DNA of 52,612 nucleotides from Verrucolacustris sp044348085 (GTDB lineage Bacteria; Verrucomicrobiota; Verrucomicrobiia; Methylacidiphilales; Verrucolacustridaceae), in NCBI GenBank assembly GCA_044348085.1, contig JBIKTM010000012.1:1-52612 (forward strand), given 5' to 3'. Below, in pieces: positions 15,795 through 23,973 of the stretch. Positions within the stretch are counted from its first letter, which is position 1; each line of letters starts with the position of its first letter. Made by a program: the position numbers and the translations under genes. The notes under the pieces are model-generated. The model was not told the origin of the DNA and did not search any database. It saw only the letters and a program-made list of their open reading frames with translations.

Positions 15795-16295
15795 ATGATT
15801 AGTCCTGTAGAACTTCGGCGGATTACGCAAGAGTGGCGGACTCGTTTGCAGCGGGTTCAGCAGATTTTACAGCCCAGTGAGTGGGCGGTGGATGATTGGA
15901 ATCGTTTCGCGCGGGCGTTAAGCCAGATGGTTCGGGCACACGGGTCGACCTGGACGGAGGGGGAGACAACCTATTGGGATGTGCGTTGGACGTTGCAAGA
16001 TGGTGGGGAGTTAATTTGCCAAGCGGAGGATGGTTCGGATGGAAAGAAAACGCTGGTGGTGGCTCAAACGGGGGGATTTGCAGAGGGTTTGGATAACTAC
16101 ACTTGGTTTTATGGAGAGTTTGGGCAGACAGGGGACTTTTTAGGAAATCCGTACTGGGTGGATGGAACCTGGAAAGAAGCGTTAGCTATGATGTTGCTAC
16201 CTCAGCAGGCGGGGGCTGGTTTTTACTTAAGCGGGGGGAATGTGGGAACGGCCCCTATGCTTACGGCCTCTTCCACGAACCCGCAACAGGCTTAA
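15795..16295 (+). CDS. Hypothetical soluble protein
   Basis: 166 residues, no signal peptide. It opens MISPVELRRITQEWRTRLQRVQQ and contains aromatic-rich segments (TYWDVRWTLQDGGELICQAED, DNYTWFYGEFGQTGDFLGNPYW). It follows the coiled-coil membrane protein by 4 bp and is probably co-translated with it. The acid/aromatic composition looks like a small globular alpha/beta domain; I cannot name it. Confidence 0.62.
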   Translation: MISPVELRRITQEWRTRLQRVQQILQPSEWAVDDWNRFARALSQMVRAHGSTWTEGETTYWDVRWTLQDGGELICQAEDGSDGKKTLVVAQTGGFAEGLDNYTWFYGEFGQTGDFLGNPYWVDGTWKEALAMMLLPQQAGAGFYLSGGNVGTAPMLTASSTNPQQA

Positions 16296-16324
16296 GCCAA
16301 TACACATCAATACTTTATGCATGC

Positions 16325-16353
16325 TTGCAAAGGCATGGATTTCCGTATATGTT
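16325..16353 (+). promoter_or_regulatory. Putative sigma-70 type promoter
   Basis: TTGCAA (16325-16330), a 17-base spacer and TATGTT (16348-16353) match -35 and -10 boxes at 4 of 6 positions each. A transcript would start near 16360 and run through the structured region into the RRM gene. Confidence 0.4.
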
Positions 16354-16359
16354 GTTCGT

Positions 16360-16470
16360 CTTGAAAGGAGTTCGGCGGGGAGTCGAACAAAGGGCGTGCT
16401 GATCCGGTTTCCGTGATCGACCCAGATCTAATTTCGGATCAAAGGAAACGCCCCACCCTCGCAGACCTAA
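16360..16470 (+). ncRNA. Candidate structured RNA or long 5' leader of the RRM gene
   Basis: About 300 bp upstream of the RRM gene hold no convincing gene. Instead there is a nested rod: GCGGGG (16375-16380) with CCC-T-CGC (16456-16462), GGGCG (16392-16396) with CGCCC (16449-16453), TGATCCG (16400-16406) with CGGATCA (16435-16441), and GATC (16415-16418) with GATC (16425-16428) closing a loop. Four stems in register are unlikely by chance. It could be a leader controlling the RNA-binding protein or a separate small RNA; 6S RNA was considered, but the rod is short. Confidence 0.4.
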
Positions 16471-16598
16471 AGAGAACGATAAGAACCTCACGGAAGTGAT
16501 TGCGGTTGGCCATCGAGGCTCAATCCATCCTTCGTCGATCGGGCGCTGAGCGCTCGGTTGGTCCGCTCGGGCAATATCTTTCCGCCGCACATCAACCT

Positions 16599-17222
16599 AT
16601 GAGTCACGACGCACGATACGGATCCCGCCCCGGAGGCGGACCCCATGAACGCCGCCACCGCCGCCATAATCGTTTTGGTGGAGGACGGGGAGGTCCCCGC
16701 CGAGAAGCCCGGCCTAGCTCTGGTGGTTTCTGGGGCTTTATTAAAAAGCTATTTGGAATGGGTGGTGGATCAGCCGCCCCTGCTTCAAATTACTCCAGAC
16801 AACGAAATGGCAGGACAGACGGACCCCGCCCCCAGCGGACCCGGACCGCACCCCCGATGGAGGTGCTCACGCCGAGATTGTACATTGGCAACCTGTCTTA
16901 CGACGCTTCGGAGAGCGATGTGTTCGATCATTTGAGCAAAATCGCAGCAGTTAAAAATGTAGAAGTGGTTCGAGAAGGTGGGGGCAACTCCAAGGGCTTC
17001 GGCTTTGCCGAGATGCAGACCTTGGAGGGAGCTCAAGAAGTCGCCAAAAAGCTCCATGACACTGATTTCATGGGACGACTTCTGATTGTAAACGGAGCGA
17101 AATCCACAGGAGAGCGTTTTGGTGGAGGCGGTCGTCAGGATCGCCCTCCGCGGGACGAGCGGCCTGAGCGGGGCTCGGAGTTTGATTACGAGCGCGGTCC
17201 TCGCAATCCCAGTTACGATTAA
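16599..17222 (+). CDS. RRM-domain RNA-binding protein
   Basis: 207 residues. An Arg/Gly-rich N-terminus (1-90) precedes one RNA recognition motif with RNP2 LYIGNL (about 93) and RNP1 KGFGFAEM (about 132). The tail is again Arg/Gly/Asp-rich (GGGGRQDRPPRDERPERG). Bacterial single-RRM proteins of this kind are often cold-induced RNA chaperones. The RGG-like arms on both sides are longer than in cyanobacterial Rbp proteins. A structured leader precedes it, suggesting post-transcriptional control. ATG 16599 is the first start after that leader; the frame continuing to 16500 is judged non-coding. Confidence 0.9.
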   Translation: MSHDARYGSRPGGGPHERRHRRHNRFGGGRGGPRREARPSSGGFWGFIKKLFGMGGGSAAPASNYSRQRNGRTDGPRPQRTRTAPPMEVLTPRLYIGNLSYDASESDVFDHLSKIAAVKNVEVVREGGGNSKGFGFAEMQTLEGAQEVAKKLHDTDFMGRLLIVNGAKSTGERFGGGGRQDRPPRDERPERGSEFDYERGPRNPSYD

Positions 17223-17231
17223 TCGAAAAAG

Positions 17232-18800
17232 TTAAGGATTGGCTAAAGCGCGTCGGGCCTTCTTTGAGGAGGCCCGACCGCTTTCAGCCAGCCAACGATT
17301 CACAGCGGAAAGATAGGCAAGCGCACTAGACTCGATCACATCGGTAGCCGCGGAGCGACCTGCAACGGGCTCACTCTTCGCCTTGAAGCGCACTCCCAGA
17401 CTGACTTCACCCACCGCATCTTTGCCCTCGGTCACAGCACGCACCTGATATTCGGTTAGATGCCCTTGAAGGCCCGTGATCTGATCAATGGTTTTCATTA
17501 CGGCGTCGACTGCGCCATCCCCTGTGCCAATCGCAAAGTGATTTTGTTTTGAACACCGCAGACTGATTTCTGCAACAGGCTTTTCCCCTGTCCCCATATG
17601 AACGTGAAGGGCATGGAGGGAGTAAGTTTCACGTGGATTCTGAATATGAGCTCCCACAAGAGAGACAAGGTCATCGTCATAAATGAACTTTTTCTTGTCA
17701 CCGATTTCTTTGCATCGAGTGAAGATGGCATTGAGCTCAGCAGGGCGGAGGGTGTACCCCAAATGTTTGAGGCGGGAAGCCACGGCGGCACGACCGCTAT
17801 GTTTAGTGAGAGGAAGCTCTGTTTTGCCCCAGCCCACGATTTGAGGGTTCATGATTTCGTACGTTTCGCGTTTTTTTAGAATCCCGTCCTGATGAATGCC
17901 CGAGCTGTGGGCAAAAGCATTGAGGCCTACGATGGCTTTATTTCTGGGAATGGGGAAACCGCAGGCTCCTGAAACAAGGCGAGAGGTGCGTACAATCTCG
18001 CGGCTATGAATGCCTGTGGTGATGTGGGGATAACAGTCGGAGCGAGTGCGCAGAGCCATGACAACCTCCTCGAGGGCAGCGTTGCCTGCGCGTTCACCAA
18101 TTCCGTTTAGAGTGCATTCGACCTGACGAGCTCCTGCATGAACTGCAGAAAGGGAGTTCGCGACGGCCAAGCCGAGATCGTTGTGGCAGTGTGTGCTCAA
18201 AACAACATCGGTCGCGCCGTGCGCCAGGGTGAGAACATCGGAGAACATGCGCCCGTACTCCTCGGGCGTTGCGTAACCCGTAGTGTCGGGAAGGTTGATG
18301 GTGGTCGCACCTGCGGCAATGGCGGCTTCGACGACCTCGATTAAGAAATCGATTTCAGTGCGGGATGCGTCCTCGGGTGAAAATTCAACATTCGGGGTGA
18401 ATTTCTTGGCCCTTCGCACCCCATCCACGGCGAGTCGAAGAATCTCTTTGCGGGCTTTGCCTAATTTAAATTCGCGGTGGATTTTGCTGGTTCCGAGGAA
18501 GACGTGGATTCGGCCTTTTTTACCAGCGGGTTTGACGGCAGCCCCTGCGGCGGTGATATCTGCGGGAACACACCGAGCGAGTCCACAGATTTGGGGCCCG
18601 CGGACCGTTTTGGCGATTTCATGAACAGACTCGAAGTCTCCTCGGCTGGCGATGGGAAAGCCTGCCTCAATAATGTCGACACCCAGACGAGCTAACTGGC
18701 GAGCGACGGCAAGCTTTTGGGGCTGGGTCATCGCGGCGCCAGGGCACTGTTCCCCGTCGCGGAGGGTCGTATCGAAAATTAAGATACGGTCATCGGGCAT
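17232..18800 (-). CDS. leuA: 2-isopropylmalate synthase
   Basis: 522 residues. The TIM-barrel domain has the signature FDTTLRDGEQCPGAAM (metal-binding Asp, Arg), GFPIASRGDFE, LPDTTGYATPEE and STHCHNDLGLAVANSLSAV with HxH metal ligands. AFAHSSGIHQDGILKKRETYEIM opens the linker, and the C-terminal LeuA dimer domain (about 390-500, ending VTEGKDAVGEVSLGVRFKA) provides leucine feedback. It makes 2-isopropylmalate from acetyl-CoA and 2-ketoisovalerate. Length is normal. It is last in the ilvH-ilvC-leuA cluster, with two hairpins in the 88-bp gap before it. Confidence 0.97.
   Translation of the reverse strand: MPDDRILIFDTTLRDGEQCPGAAMTQPQKLAVARQLARLGVDIIEAGFPIASRGDFESVHEIAKTVRGPQICGLARCVPADITAAGAAVKPAGKKGRIHVFLGTSKIHREFKLGKARKEILRLAVDGVRRAKKFTPNVEFSPEDASRTEIDFLIEVVEAAIAAGATTINLPDTTGYATPEEYGRMFSDVLTLAHGATDVVLSTHCHNDLGLAVANSLSAVHAGARQVECTLNGIGERAGNAALEEVVMALRTRSDCYPHITTGIHSREIVRTSRLVSGACGFPIPRNKAIVGLNAFAHSSGIHQDGILKKRETYEIMNPQIVGWGKTELPLTKHSGRAAVASRLKHLGYTLRPAELNAIFTRCKEIGDKKKFIYDDDLVSLVGAHIQNPRETYSLHALHVHMGTGEKPVAEISLRCSKQNHFAIGTGDGAVDAVMKTIDQITGLQGHLTEYQVRAVTEGKDAVGEVSLGVRFKAKSEPVAGRSAATDVIESSALAYLSAVNRWLAESGRASSKKARRALANP
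17241..17289. terminator. Long inverted repeat, probable bidirectional terminator
   Basis: Arms GGCTAAAGCGCGTCGGGCCT (17241-17260) and AGGCCCGACCGCTTTCAGCC (17270-17289) pair almost throughout, with a single bulge, around a 9-base loop. The hairpin sits inside the last codons of leuA and just after the convergent RRM gene, which ends at 17222. Confidence 0.6.
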
Positions 18801-18820
18801 GAAGATAGCCTAGAGCCAAA

Positions 18821-18889
18821 TACCCAAAATTGCACCTCTTGGGTAAAGCAAATTACCACAAGACAGGCTGCCCCAACTGAGGAGGCAGC
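18821..18889 (-). promoter_or_regulatory. Two hairpins in the ilvC-leuA gap
   Basis: TACCCAA/TTGGGTA (18821-18827, 18839-18845) lies about 20 bp before the leuA start. GCTGCC/GGCAGC (18867-18872, 18884-18889) overlaps the ilvC stop. They may attenuate or stabilise the message between the two genes. No leader peptide rich in Leu codons was found. Confidence 0.4.
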
Positions 18890-19914
18890 TAGTAAGCGGC
18901 TTGGGCGCCTTTAAGATTCCTGCGGCGTATCCAAGGCATCAGGCCACGAAGGCGAGCCCCTGTTTTTTCGATGGGGTGTTTTTCGCCTTTTTTGAGTAGA
19001 GCGTGATACCGCTTCATTCCAGTGCGGCTTTCGCGAATCCACTCTTTGGCGAAGGTTCCGTCACGAATTTCTCGTAGAACGGATTCCATGGCTTTTTTCG
19101 TGCGACCGTCGACCACGCGTGGGCCGCGTGTGACATCACCGTACTTGGCGGTTTCCGAAATCGAGAAACGCATGCCCGCGATTCCAGATTCGTTGATGAG
19201 ATCCACGATGAGCTTCAACTCATGGAGAACTTCGAAGTAAGCAACTTCGGGTTGATAGCCTGCCTTAAGAAGGACCTCGAAGCCGGCCTGGATCAGAGCG
19301 GAAGTGCCCCCGCAAAGAACGGCTTGTTCGCCAAAGAGGTCGGTCTCGGTCTCTTCTTTGAAGGTGGTTTGGAGAAGGCCTGCGCGTGTGGCACCGATCC
19401 CGCGTGCCCATGCCATGGCGATCGCCCGTGCTTGGCCGGAGGGGTTTTGTTGGACTGCAAAGAGGGCCGGGACCCCGCGACCTTCTTGATATTGGCGACG
19501 CACGATATGGCCGGGGCCTTTTGGAGCAACGAGGATAACATCCACGTTCTTGGGGGGTTTAACCGTTTTATAGTGAATGGCAAAGCCGTGGCTGAAGAGG
19601 AGGCATTGACCCTTGCGGAGGTTAGGGGCGATATCTTTCTCGTAGACGGATGGAATCTTGAGGTCCGGGACAGCCACAAAGATGACGTCCGCAGAGCGAA
19701 CCGCCTCGGCAGTAGGAAGAACTTTAAAGCCGTGTTTTTTTGCGACAGCGATGGATTTGCTGCCTTTGTAAAGACCGATGGTGACTTTAATGCCACTATT
19801 TTTGAGGTTGAGGGCATGGGCGTGGCCTTGGGAGCCGAAGCCGATGACAGCCACACGGCGTTTTTTTAGTGGGGTCAGGTTGGCGTCACGGTCGGTGTAG
19901 ATGCGGGCGGGCAT
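18889..19914 (-). CDS. ilvC: Ketol-acid reductoisomerase, class I
   Basis: 341 residues, the class I (short) length. The N-terminal Rossmann motif VAVIGFGSQGHAHALNLKNSG binds NADPH. VAPKGPGHIVRRQYQEGRGVPALFAV and TFKEETETDLFGEQAVLCGG carry the Mg-binding acidic residues, and SISETAKYGDVTRGPRVV is the second metal/substrate region. It converts acetolactate or acetohydroxybutyrate to dihydroxy acids in valine/isoleucine synthesis. It lies 39 bp after ilvH. Confidence 0.97.
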   Translation of the reverse strand: MPARIYTDRDANLTPLKKRRVAVIGFGSQGHAHALNLKNSGIKVTIGLYKGSKSIAVAKKHGFKVLPTAEAVRSADVIFVAVPDLKIPSVYEKDIAPNLRKGQCLLFSHGFAIHYKTVKPPKNVDVILVAPKGPGHIVRRQYQEGRGVPALFAVQQNPSGQARAIAMAWARGIGATRAGLLQTTFKEETETDLFGEQAVLCGGTSALIQAGFEVLLKAGYQPEVAYFEVLHELKLIVDLINESGIAGMRFSISETAKYGDVTRGPRVVDGRTKKAMESVLREIRDGTFAKEWIRESRTGMKRYHALLKKGEKHPIEKTGARLRGLMPWIRRRNLKGAQAAY

Positions 19915-19953
19915 AGGTGTTTCTCCAGTTTAGGGTTTTGTTGAGGGGTAAGA

Positions 19954-20427
19954 TCAGCGGCGGGGTAGGGCAATACGACCTGTTCGGCTGAGCTCCAGCA
20001 CGCCGAAGGGTTTCATGAGTTGTAGAAACTTATCAATTTTACTTTCGTCCCCTGTCACCTCGATCGAGAGGCTGCTGGATTGGACATCGACAATCTTGGC
20101 GCGGAAAATATCGCAGATCTGCATGACCTCAGGACGAGTGGATGAGGTGGCCTTGACCCGAAGGAGGATCAGCTCCCGATCGATGACATCGCCATCCTTG
20201 AAGTCGTGAACTTCGAGAACGTCGACCAGCTTATTCAGCTGTTTGACGACTTGCTCAAGTACCTGATCGTTGCCGACAACGACGAGTGTCATGCGTGAGA
20301 TTTTGTCGTTTTGCGTCGGGCCGACGTTCAGGGTGTCGATATTGAAGCCGCGGCCGCTAAACAGGCCTGCGATTCGGGTTAGAACACCGAAGCGGTTCTG
20401 GACTACGACAGAGATAGTGTGGCGCAT
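19954..20427 (-). CDS. ilvH: Acetolactate synthase small (regulatory) subunit
   Basis: 157 residues, made of an N-terminal ACT domain (TISVVVQNRFGVLTRIAGLFSGRGFNIDTLNVG) and a C-terminal ACT-like half (LILLRVKA...RPEVMQICDIFRAKIVDVQ). The small subunit confers valine feedback on the catalytic subunit IlvB. No ilvB gene lies upstream; the preceding gene is an unrelated GYF-like protein, so the large subunit is encoded elsewhere. A T-rich stretch preceded by GATGTTCAACATC lies just before the start. Confidence 0.95.
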   Translation of the reverse strand: MRHTISVVVQNRFGVLTRIAGLFSGRGFNIDTLNVGPTQNDKISRMTLVVVGNDQVLEQVVKQLNKLVDVLEVHDFKDGDVIDRELILLRVKATSSTRPEVMQICDIFRAKIVDVQSSSLSIEVTGDESKIDKFLQLMKPFGVLELSRTGRIALPRR

Positions 20428-20501
20428 AAAAAAAGAAGATGTTGAACATCAAAAAGTAGCGACGAGGACGCGGGTGGGTCAAGCGGAAGGGTGGGAGGAC
20501 T

Positions 20502-21047
20502 TTAGGAGAGGGAGGCGCGGAGACGGGCCAGTTCGTGGGCTTGGGCGTCGAGCTGTTCGCGTGCTTTGGCCAGATCGGTCTCCAGTTGCTTAATTCTGAG
20601 GCGCAGCGCCGAATCAAAAGCGGGGCTGGATTCGAAGGATGGAGTTGTTTCCGGGGCTTCCTCAAGTTTGATCGTTCTACTTTTGAGACGAGCAGCTCGG
20701 CGCCGGCGCATTTCTTCAATAAATTCGGATGCCGTATAGGTTTCCTTGTTCCGAACGTGAGTGACGAGTTCGGAGCCCCCAAGTTGGCCGCTCTGAAGAA
20801 ACTCTGCGATTGTGCCTGCCGTGGTGGGACCGTACCGAGGACCATCCAAGGGCTCGACCCACCAGAGCATCTCAAGACCTGCGACTTCTGGGGCTTTAAT
20901 CCAAGGCCCCTCGTCGATTTGAACAAGATCGTCTGGGGCAATAAGAGACTGGTTAGCGAGTGCTTTTAAGTGATCCAGATCCATCGGGCCCAGAATTCTG
21001 CCCGTTTGGACTTTCTGAAGCTTGTACATGGATGCGAGAGGGCTCAT
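20502..21047 (-). CDS. GYF_2-like repeat protein with C-terminal coiled coil
   Basis: 181 residues. Two copies of a short motif of the GYF_2/DUF4339 kind are seen: YKLQKVQTGRILGPMDLDHL...PWIKA (about 8-55) and WWVEPLDGPRYGPTTAGTIAEFLQSGQL (about 62-90). A basic stretch (RRRRAARLKSR) and a coiled coil (LRIKQLETDLAKAREQLDAQ) close it. GYF_2 domains are thought to bind proteins at membranes. It lies 6 bp after the LysM gene and is likely co-transcribed. Function unknown. Confidence 0.72.
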   Translation of the reverse strand: MSPLASMYKLQKVQTGRILGPMDLDHLKALANQSLIAPDDLVQIDEGPWIKAPEVAGLEMLWWVEPLDGPRYGPTTAGTIAEFLQSGQLGGSELVTHVRNKETYTASEFIEEMRRRRAARLKSRTIKLEEAPETTPSFESSPAFDSALRLRIKQLETDLAKAREQLDAQAHELARLRASLS

Positions 21048-21053
21048 GGAGTC

Positions 21054-21599
21054 TTATTTTGAGGGCACGAGAATCTTTTGCCCGATTTTGAGTGGGGCTC
21101 CCTTCGCGAGCTGGTTGGCTTGACGGATCGATTCAGCGGTAAGCTTTAGCTGGTACTCCGCGTTATAAGCTTGGGCTATGGAGCTTAGCGTGTCCCCTTT
21201 TGCAACCACGTGCTCATAACCCTCTTTCTCGGTCACTTTTTGGGTGGCAGGTTTTTCGACAGGCTTAGGTTTTTCGCGCTCTTTTCGCTCCGCAAGCATT
21301 TTGGAGACCTCATCCAGAAGAGCCGTGCGTTCCTCGGATGATTTTGCTGCTGCATTGGCGAGGCTTTCTTTCAGGGATTGGGATTGTTGGCGAAGTTCTG
21401 TGATTAGTTGTTCGAGGGTGGAGACACGGGTTTGAATCTGATCCACCTGTTGGTCGACCCGATCCACTTGATCAGCCGCTTTAAGAATCTTTCTCCGCTC
21501 CATTTCAGCATCCTCTGCCGCGCCTGGATTGGATTGAGCTAGCGAGAGTGAGGGGGAACCGAAAACGAACAAGAGGGTTATGAGAAGAGAAGATTGCAT
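21054..21599 (-). CDS. Exported LysM protein with coiled coil
   Basis: 181 residues. A signal peptide (LLITLLFVFGSPSLSLAQ) is followed by a long coiled coil (about 35-110: ADQVDRVDQQVDQIQTRVSTL) and a C-terminal LysM domain (HVVAKGDTLSSIAQAYN...LKIGQKILVPSK) that binds peptidoglycan. The organisation is like periplasmic cell-wall spacer proteins such as YbgF/CpoB-type coiled-coil exports, but the partner is unknown. It lies downstream of ligA in the same direction. Confidence 0.83.
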   Translation of the reverse strand: MQSSLLITLLFVFGSPSLSLAQSNPGAAEDAEMERRKILKAADQVDRVDQQVDQIQTRVSTLEQLITELRQQSQSLKESLANAAAKSSEERTALLDEVSKMLAERKEREKPKPVEKPATQKVTEKEGYEHVVAKGDTLSSIAQAYNAEYQLKLTAESIRQANQLAKGAPLKIGQKILVPSK

Positions 21600-21608
21600 A
21601 GATATATA

Positions 21609-23612
21609 TCACTCTCCCGTTTTCTGGCCGACAAGCTTTTCAAACTCTTTTTCTGAAATAACTCGGACCCCGAGAGAGCGCGCCTTTTCCAGTTTTGATC
21701 CGGCTTCTTCCCCCGCCAAAACGAAATCTGTTTTTGCGCTGACAGAGCCGGCGACGGAGCCTCCTTGGGACTGAATTCGGCGAATAAAGTCCTCTCGCGG
21801 CTGAGTGAGCGTTCCTGTGATTACGAACTTCTTTCCCGAGAACACGCCACCGCGGACGGCCAACTCTTCGGGCAAAGCCTCAAAGTTAAGCCCGGCCTTT
21901 TTGAGGGCATCGAGAAGGCGTCGAGATGCACTTTCCTGGAAGAAGGCGACGATCTCTTCGGCCACTTTTTCTCCCACATCTTTGACTTGGGTCAGATCGG
22001 CAACTTTGGCTTTGGTGAGTGCCGAAAGAGAGCCGAAGTGGCGGGCCAGAGTTTCGGAGAGAACAGCGCCGACTTGGGGGATGCCGAGGGCAAAGATGAG
22101 GCGCCCTAGGGTGCGATGGCGACTGGCATCGATTCCTGCGAGGAGGTTTGCGGCCGATTTGTCGCCCATGCGGTCTAAGGCGGACAGTTTTTCCTGTGTG
22201 AGATCGTAAATCTGATCCAAGTGTAGGATGAGGCCCGCGTCCACAAGTTGTGCAGCCATGACCTCTCCTAAGCCTTCGATATCCATCGCGCCACGGTGGG
22301 CAAAGTGTTGAAGACGACGTTTGAGCTGACCGATGCAGTCGCGAGAGGTGCAACGAAGGAAAACGTCCTCTTTCACCAAAGGGCCTTCGCACACAGGGCA
22401 GTGGCGGGGTACGCAAATGGGTTTGGATTGGGGTGGGCGTTTGGCGAGATTGACGGAGATGACGGCGGGAATGACCTCTCCTGCTTTTTCGACGCGGACA
22501 AGATCGCCCACACGAATATCTTTACGGGCAATTTCCTCAAAGTTGTGAAGGGTGGCGCGGGAAACGGTTGAGCCGCTCAGTAGAACGGGGTCGAGTTCGG
22601 CAACGGGGGTAATCACGCCTGTGCGTCCGACTTGGAAGGTGACAGAGAGAAGACGAGTTTCGGATTGGTCAGGTGCATATTTGTAGGCGATAGCCCAGCG
22701 AGGGGCTTTGTCGGTCTGGCCTAAGACTTTTTGCTGGTCGAAGCGGTTGACTTTGATAACCGCACCATCGGTCGCGAAGGAAAACTTTGTGCGGGCTTGG
22801 TCGAGTTCGCGAACTGCCGTCAGGACATCGGCAGGTTTACGAACGTGGCGAAACCAGGAGTGTCCCGGTAGTCCCCAAGAAAGAATTTGCTGATGGAGTT
22901 CGCTTTGGGTTTTGAGAGAGAGACCGACCGATTCCCCTAGGCCGTACAGAACGATGGCAAGGGGGCGTTTGGCCACCTCGCGAGAGTCGAGCAGTTTGAG
23001 GGTCCCTGCGGCGGCATTTCTTGGGTTCGCGAAAAGGGGATCACCTTTTTTTGCGCGGGTTTGGTTCAGGGCGACGAAGGCGGGTTCGGGAAGATAAACT
23101 TCACCACGAAATTCGATGCGGGGCGGCAGATCGGGAACAGAGAGGGGGAGATTGCGAATGGTTTTGAGATTTTCGGTGATGTCGTCGCCTTTTTCACCGT
23201 CACCCCGGGTCAGACCAAGAGTGAGGTGGCCGTTTTCGTAACGAATGCTTACGGCCAGGCCGTCCACTTTGGGTTCGATGGCAAACTCAGCCGCTTGGCC
23301 GTGAAGGTTTTTTTCAACACGATCGAGAAATTCTACCAACTCCTGTTCGCTGTAGGTGTTGTTGAGGCTTTGCATCCGCAACGCATGTGCGACGGTGCGA
23401 AAGGAGTCTAGTGGGGCACCCCCGACCTTGCGGGTGGGAGAGTTTTCGTCAGCCAGTTTGGGGTGAGCGGTTTCGAGGTCGACCAGTTCGCGGTAGAGGC
23501 GATCGTACGCGGCATCAGAGATTTCGGGTTGGGCTTGAACGTAGTAGAGGTGGTCGTGCCGGCGGACTTCTTGAAGAAGACGTGCGTAGCGTTGGGCGGG
23601 GGAGTTGCTCAC
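21609..23612 (-). CDS. ligA: NAD-dependent DNA ligase
   Basis: 667 residues with all LigA parts: Ia domain (HDHLYYVQAQPEISDAAYDRLYREL), the adenylation motif EPKVDGLAVS with the nucleophile Lys115, GEV near 180, the OB fold, a four-Cys zinc finger (CPVCEGPL...CTSRDCIGQ), helix-hairpin-helix repeats and a C-terminal BRCT domain (FVITGTLTQPREDFIRRI). It seals nicks in replication and repair. The start is GTG at 23610-23612, overlapping the VanZ-like gene's stop as GTGA. Confidence 0.97.
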   Translation of the reverse strand: MSNSPAQRYARLLQEVRRHDHLYYVQAQPEISDAAYDRLYRELVDLETAHPKLADENSPTRKVGGAPLDSFRTVAHALRMQSLNNTYSEQELVEFLDRVEKNLHGQAAEFAIEPKVDGLAVSIRYENGHLTLGLTRGDGEKGDDITENLKTIRNLPLSVPDLPPRIEFRGEVYLPEPAFVALNQTRAKKGDPLFANPRNAAAGTLKLLDSREVAKRPLAIVLYGLGESVGLSLKTQSELHQQILSWGLPGHSWFRHVRKPADVLTAVRELDQARTKFSFATDGAVIKVNRFDQQKVLGQTDKAPRWAIAYKYAPDQSETRLLSVTFQVGRTGVITPVAELDPVLLSGSTVSRATLHNFEEIARKDIRVGDLVRVEKAGEVIPAVISVNLAKRPPQSKPICVPRHCPVCEGPLVKEDVFLRCTSRDCIGQLKRRLQHFAHRGAMDIEGLGEVMAAQLVDAGLILHLDQIYDLTQEKLSALDRMGDKSAANLLAGIDASRHRTLGRLIFALGIPQVGAVLSETLARHFGSLSALTKAKVADLTQVKDVGEKVAEEIVAFFQESASRRLLDALKKAGLNFEALPEELAVRGGVFSGKKFVITGTLTQPREDFIRRIQSQGGSVAGSVSAKTDFVLAGEEAGSKLEKARSLGVRVISEKEFEKLVGQKTGE

Positions 23613-23950
23613 CGGCGGCGGCGTCGCAGGGCAAGGCCTAGGGAGATGCCGAGAACATCGGCAATCCAGTCGCGAATGGAGACTTCACGACCTGGGGCGA
23701 GGCGTTGGCTCTGTTCATCGAGGGCTCCAAGAAGGGATCCTGTCATGCCCAATGCGACGGAGGGGTAAGGAAGGGCCCCGAGGAGAAACCCGAAGACCGT
23801 GTAGACGCCAAGATGCATAACTTTGTCATTGGGAAGATGGACGAAGGAGTCGATCTTTTGAATACGGGTTGCGGGGAGGGCGGAGACACTCAGTATCAAG
23901 GCGTAGAAGGCGGCGCAGGGGAGAAAGTTTTTCCATGGCGGCTTTTCCAT
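23609..23950 (-). CDS. VanZ-like family membrane protein
   Basis: 113 residues from ATG 23948-23950. MEKPPWKNFLPCAAFYALILSVSALPA starts a first helix; FVHLPNDKVMHLGVYTVFGFLLGAL, with its DK-x-x-H motif, and SLLGALDEQSQRLAPGREVSIRDWIADVLGISLG are the VanZ-like hallmarks (Asp-Lys-His; DEXXQ; RxxxxxDxxAN-type). Biochemical role in such families is unclear. It overlaps ligA by GTGA, and its start is only 23 bp from the divergent kinase-MurQ gene. Frames extending to 24916 run antisense through that gene and are rejected. Confidence 0.85.
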   Translation of the reverse strand: MEKPPWKNFLPCAAFYALILSVSALPATRIQKIDSFVHLPNDKVMHLGVYTVFGFLLGALPYPSVALGMTGSLLGALDEQSQRLAPGREVSIRDWIADVLGISLGLALRRRRR

Positions 23951-23973
23951 AACAAGGGCATTTTGGGGGTAGA

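Noticed and set aside
16360..16470. 6S RNA
   Set aside because: A rod with an internal bubble is suggestive, but it is too short and lacks landmarks I can verify; kept as an unnamed candidate.
16315..16590. 91-residue minus-strand frame in the RRM leader
   Set aside because: It has no recognisable composition, and the region is better explained by a structured leader.
20428..20501. Intrinsic terminator before ilvH
   Set aside because: GATGTTCAACATC is followed by T-rich bases on the minus strand, but the stem is only 4 bp with a 5-base loop, too weak to claim.
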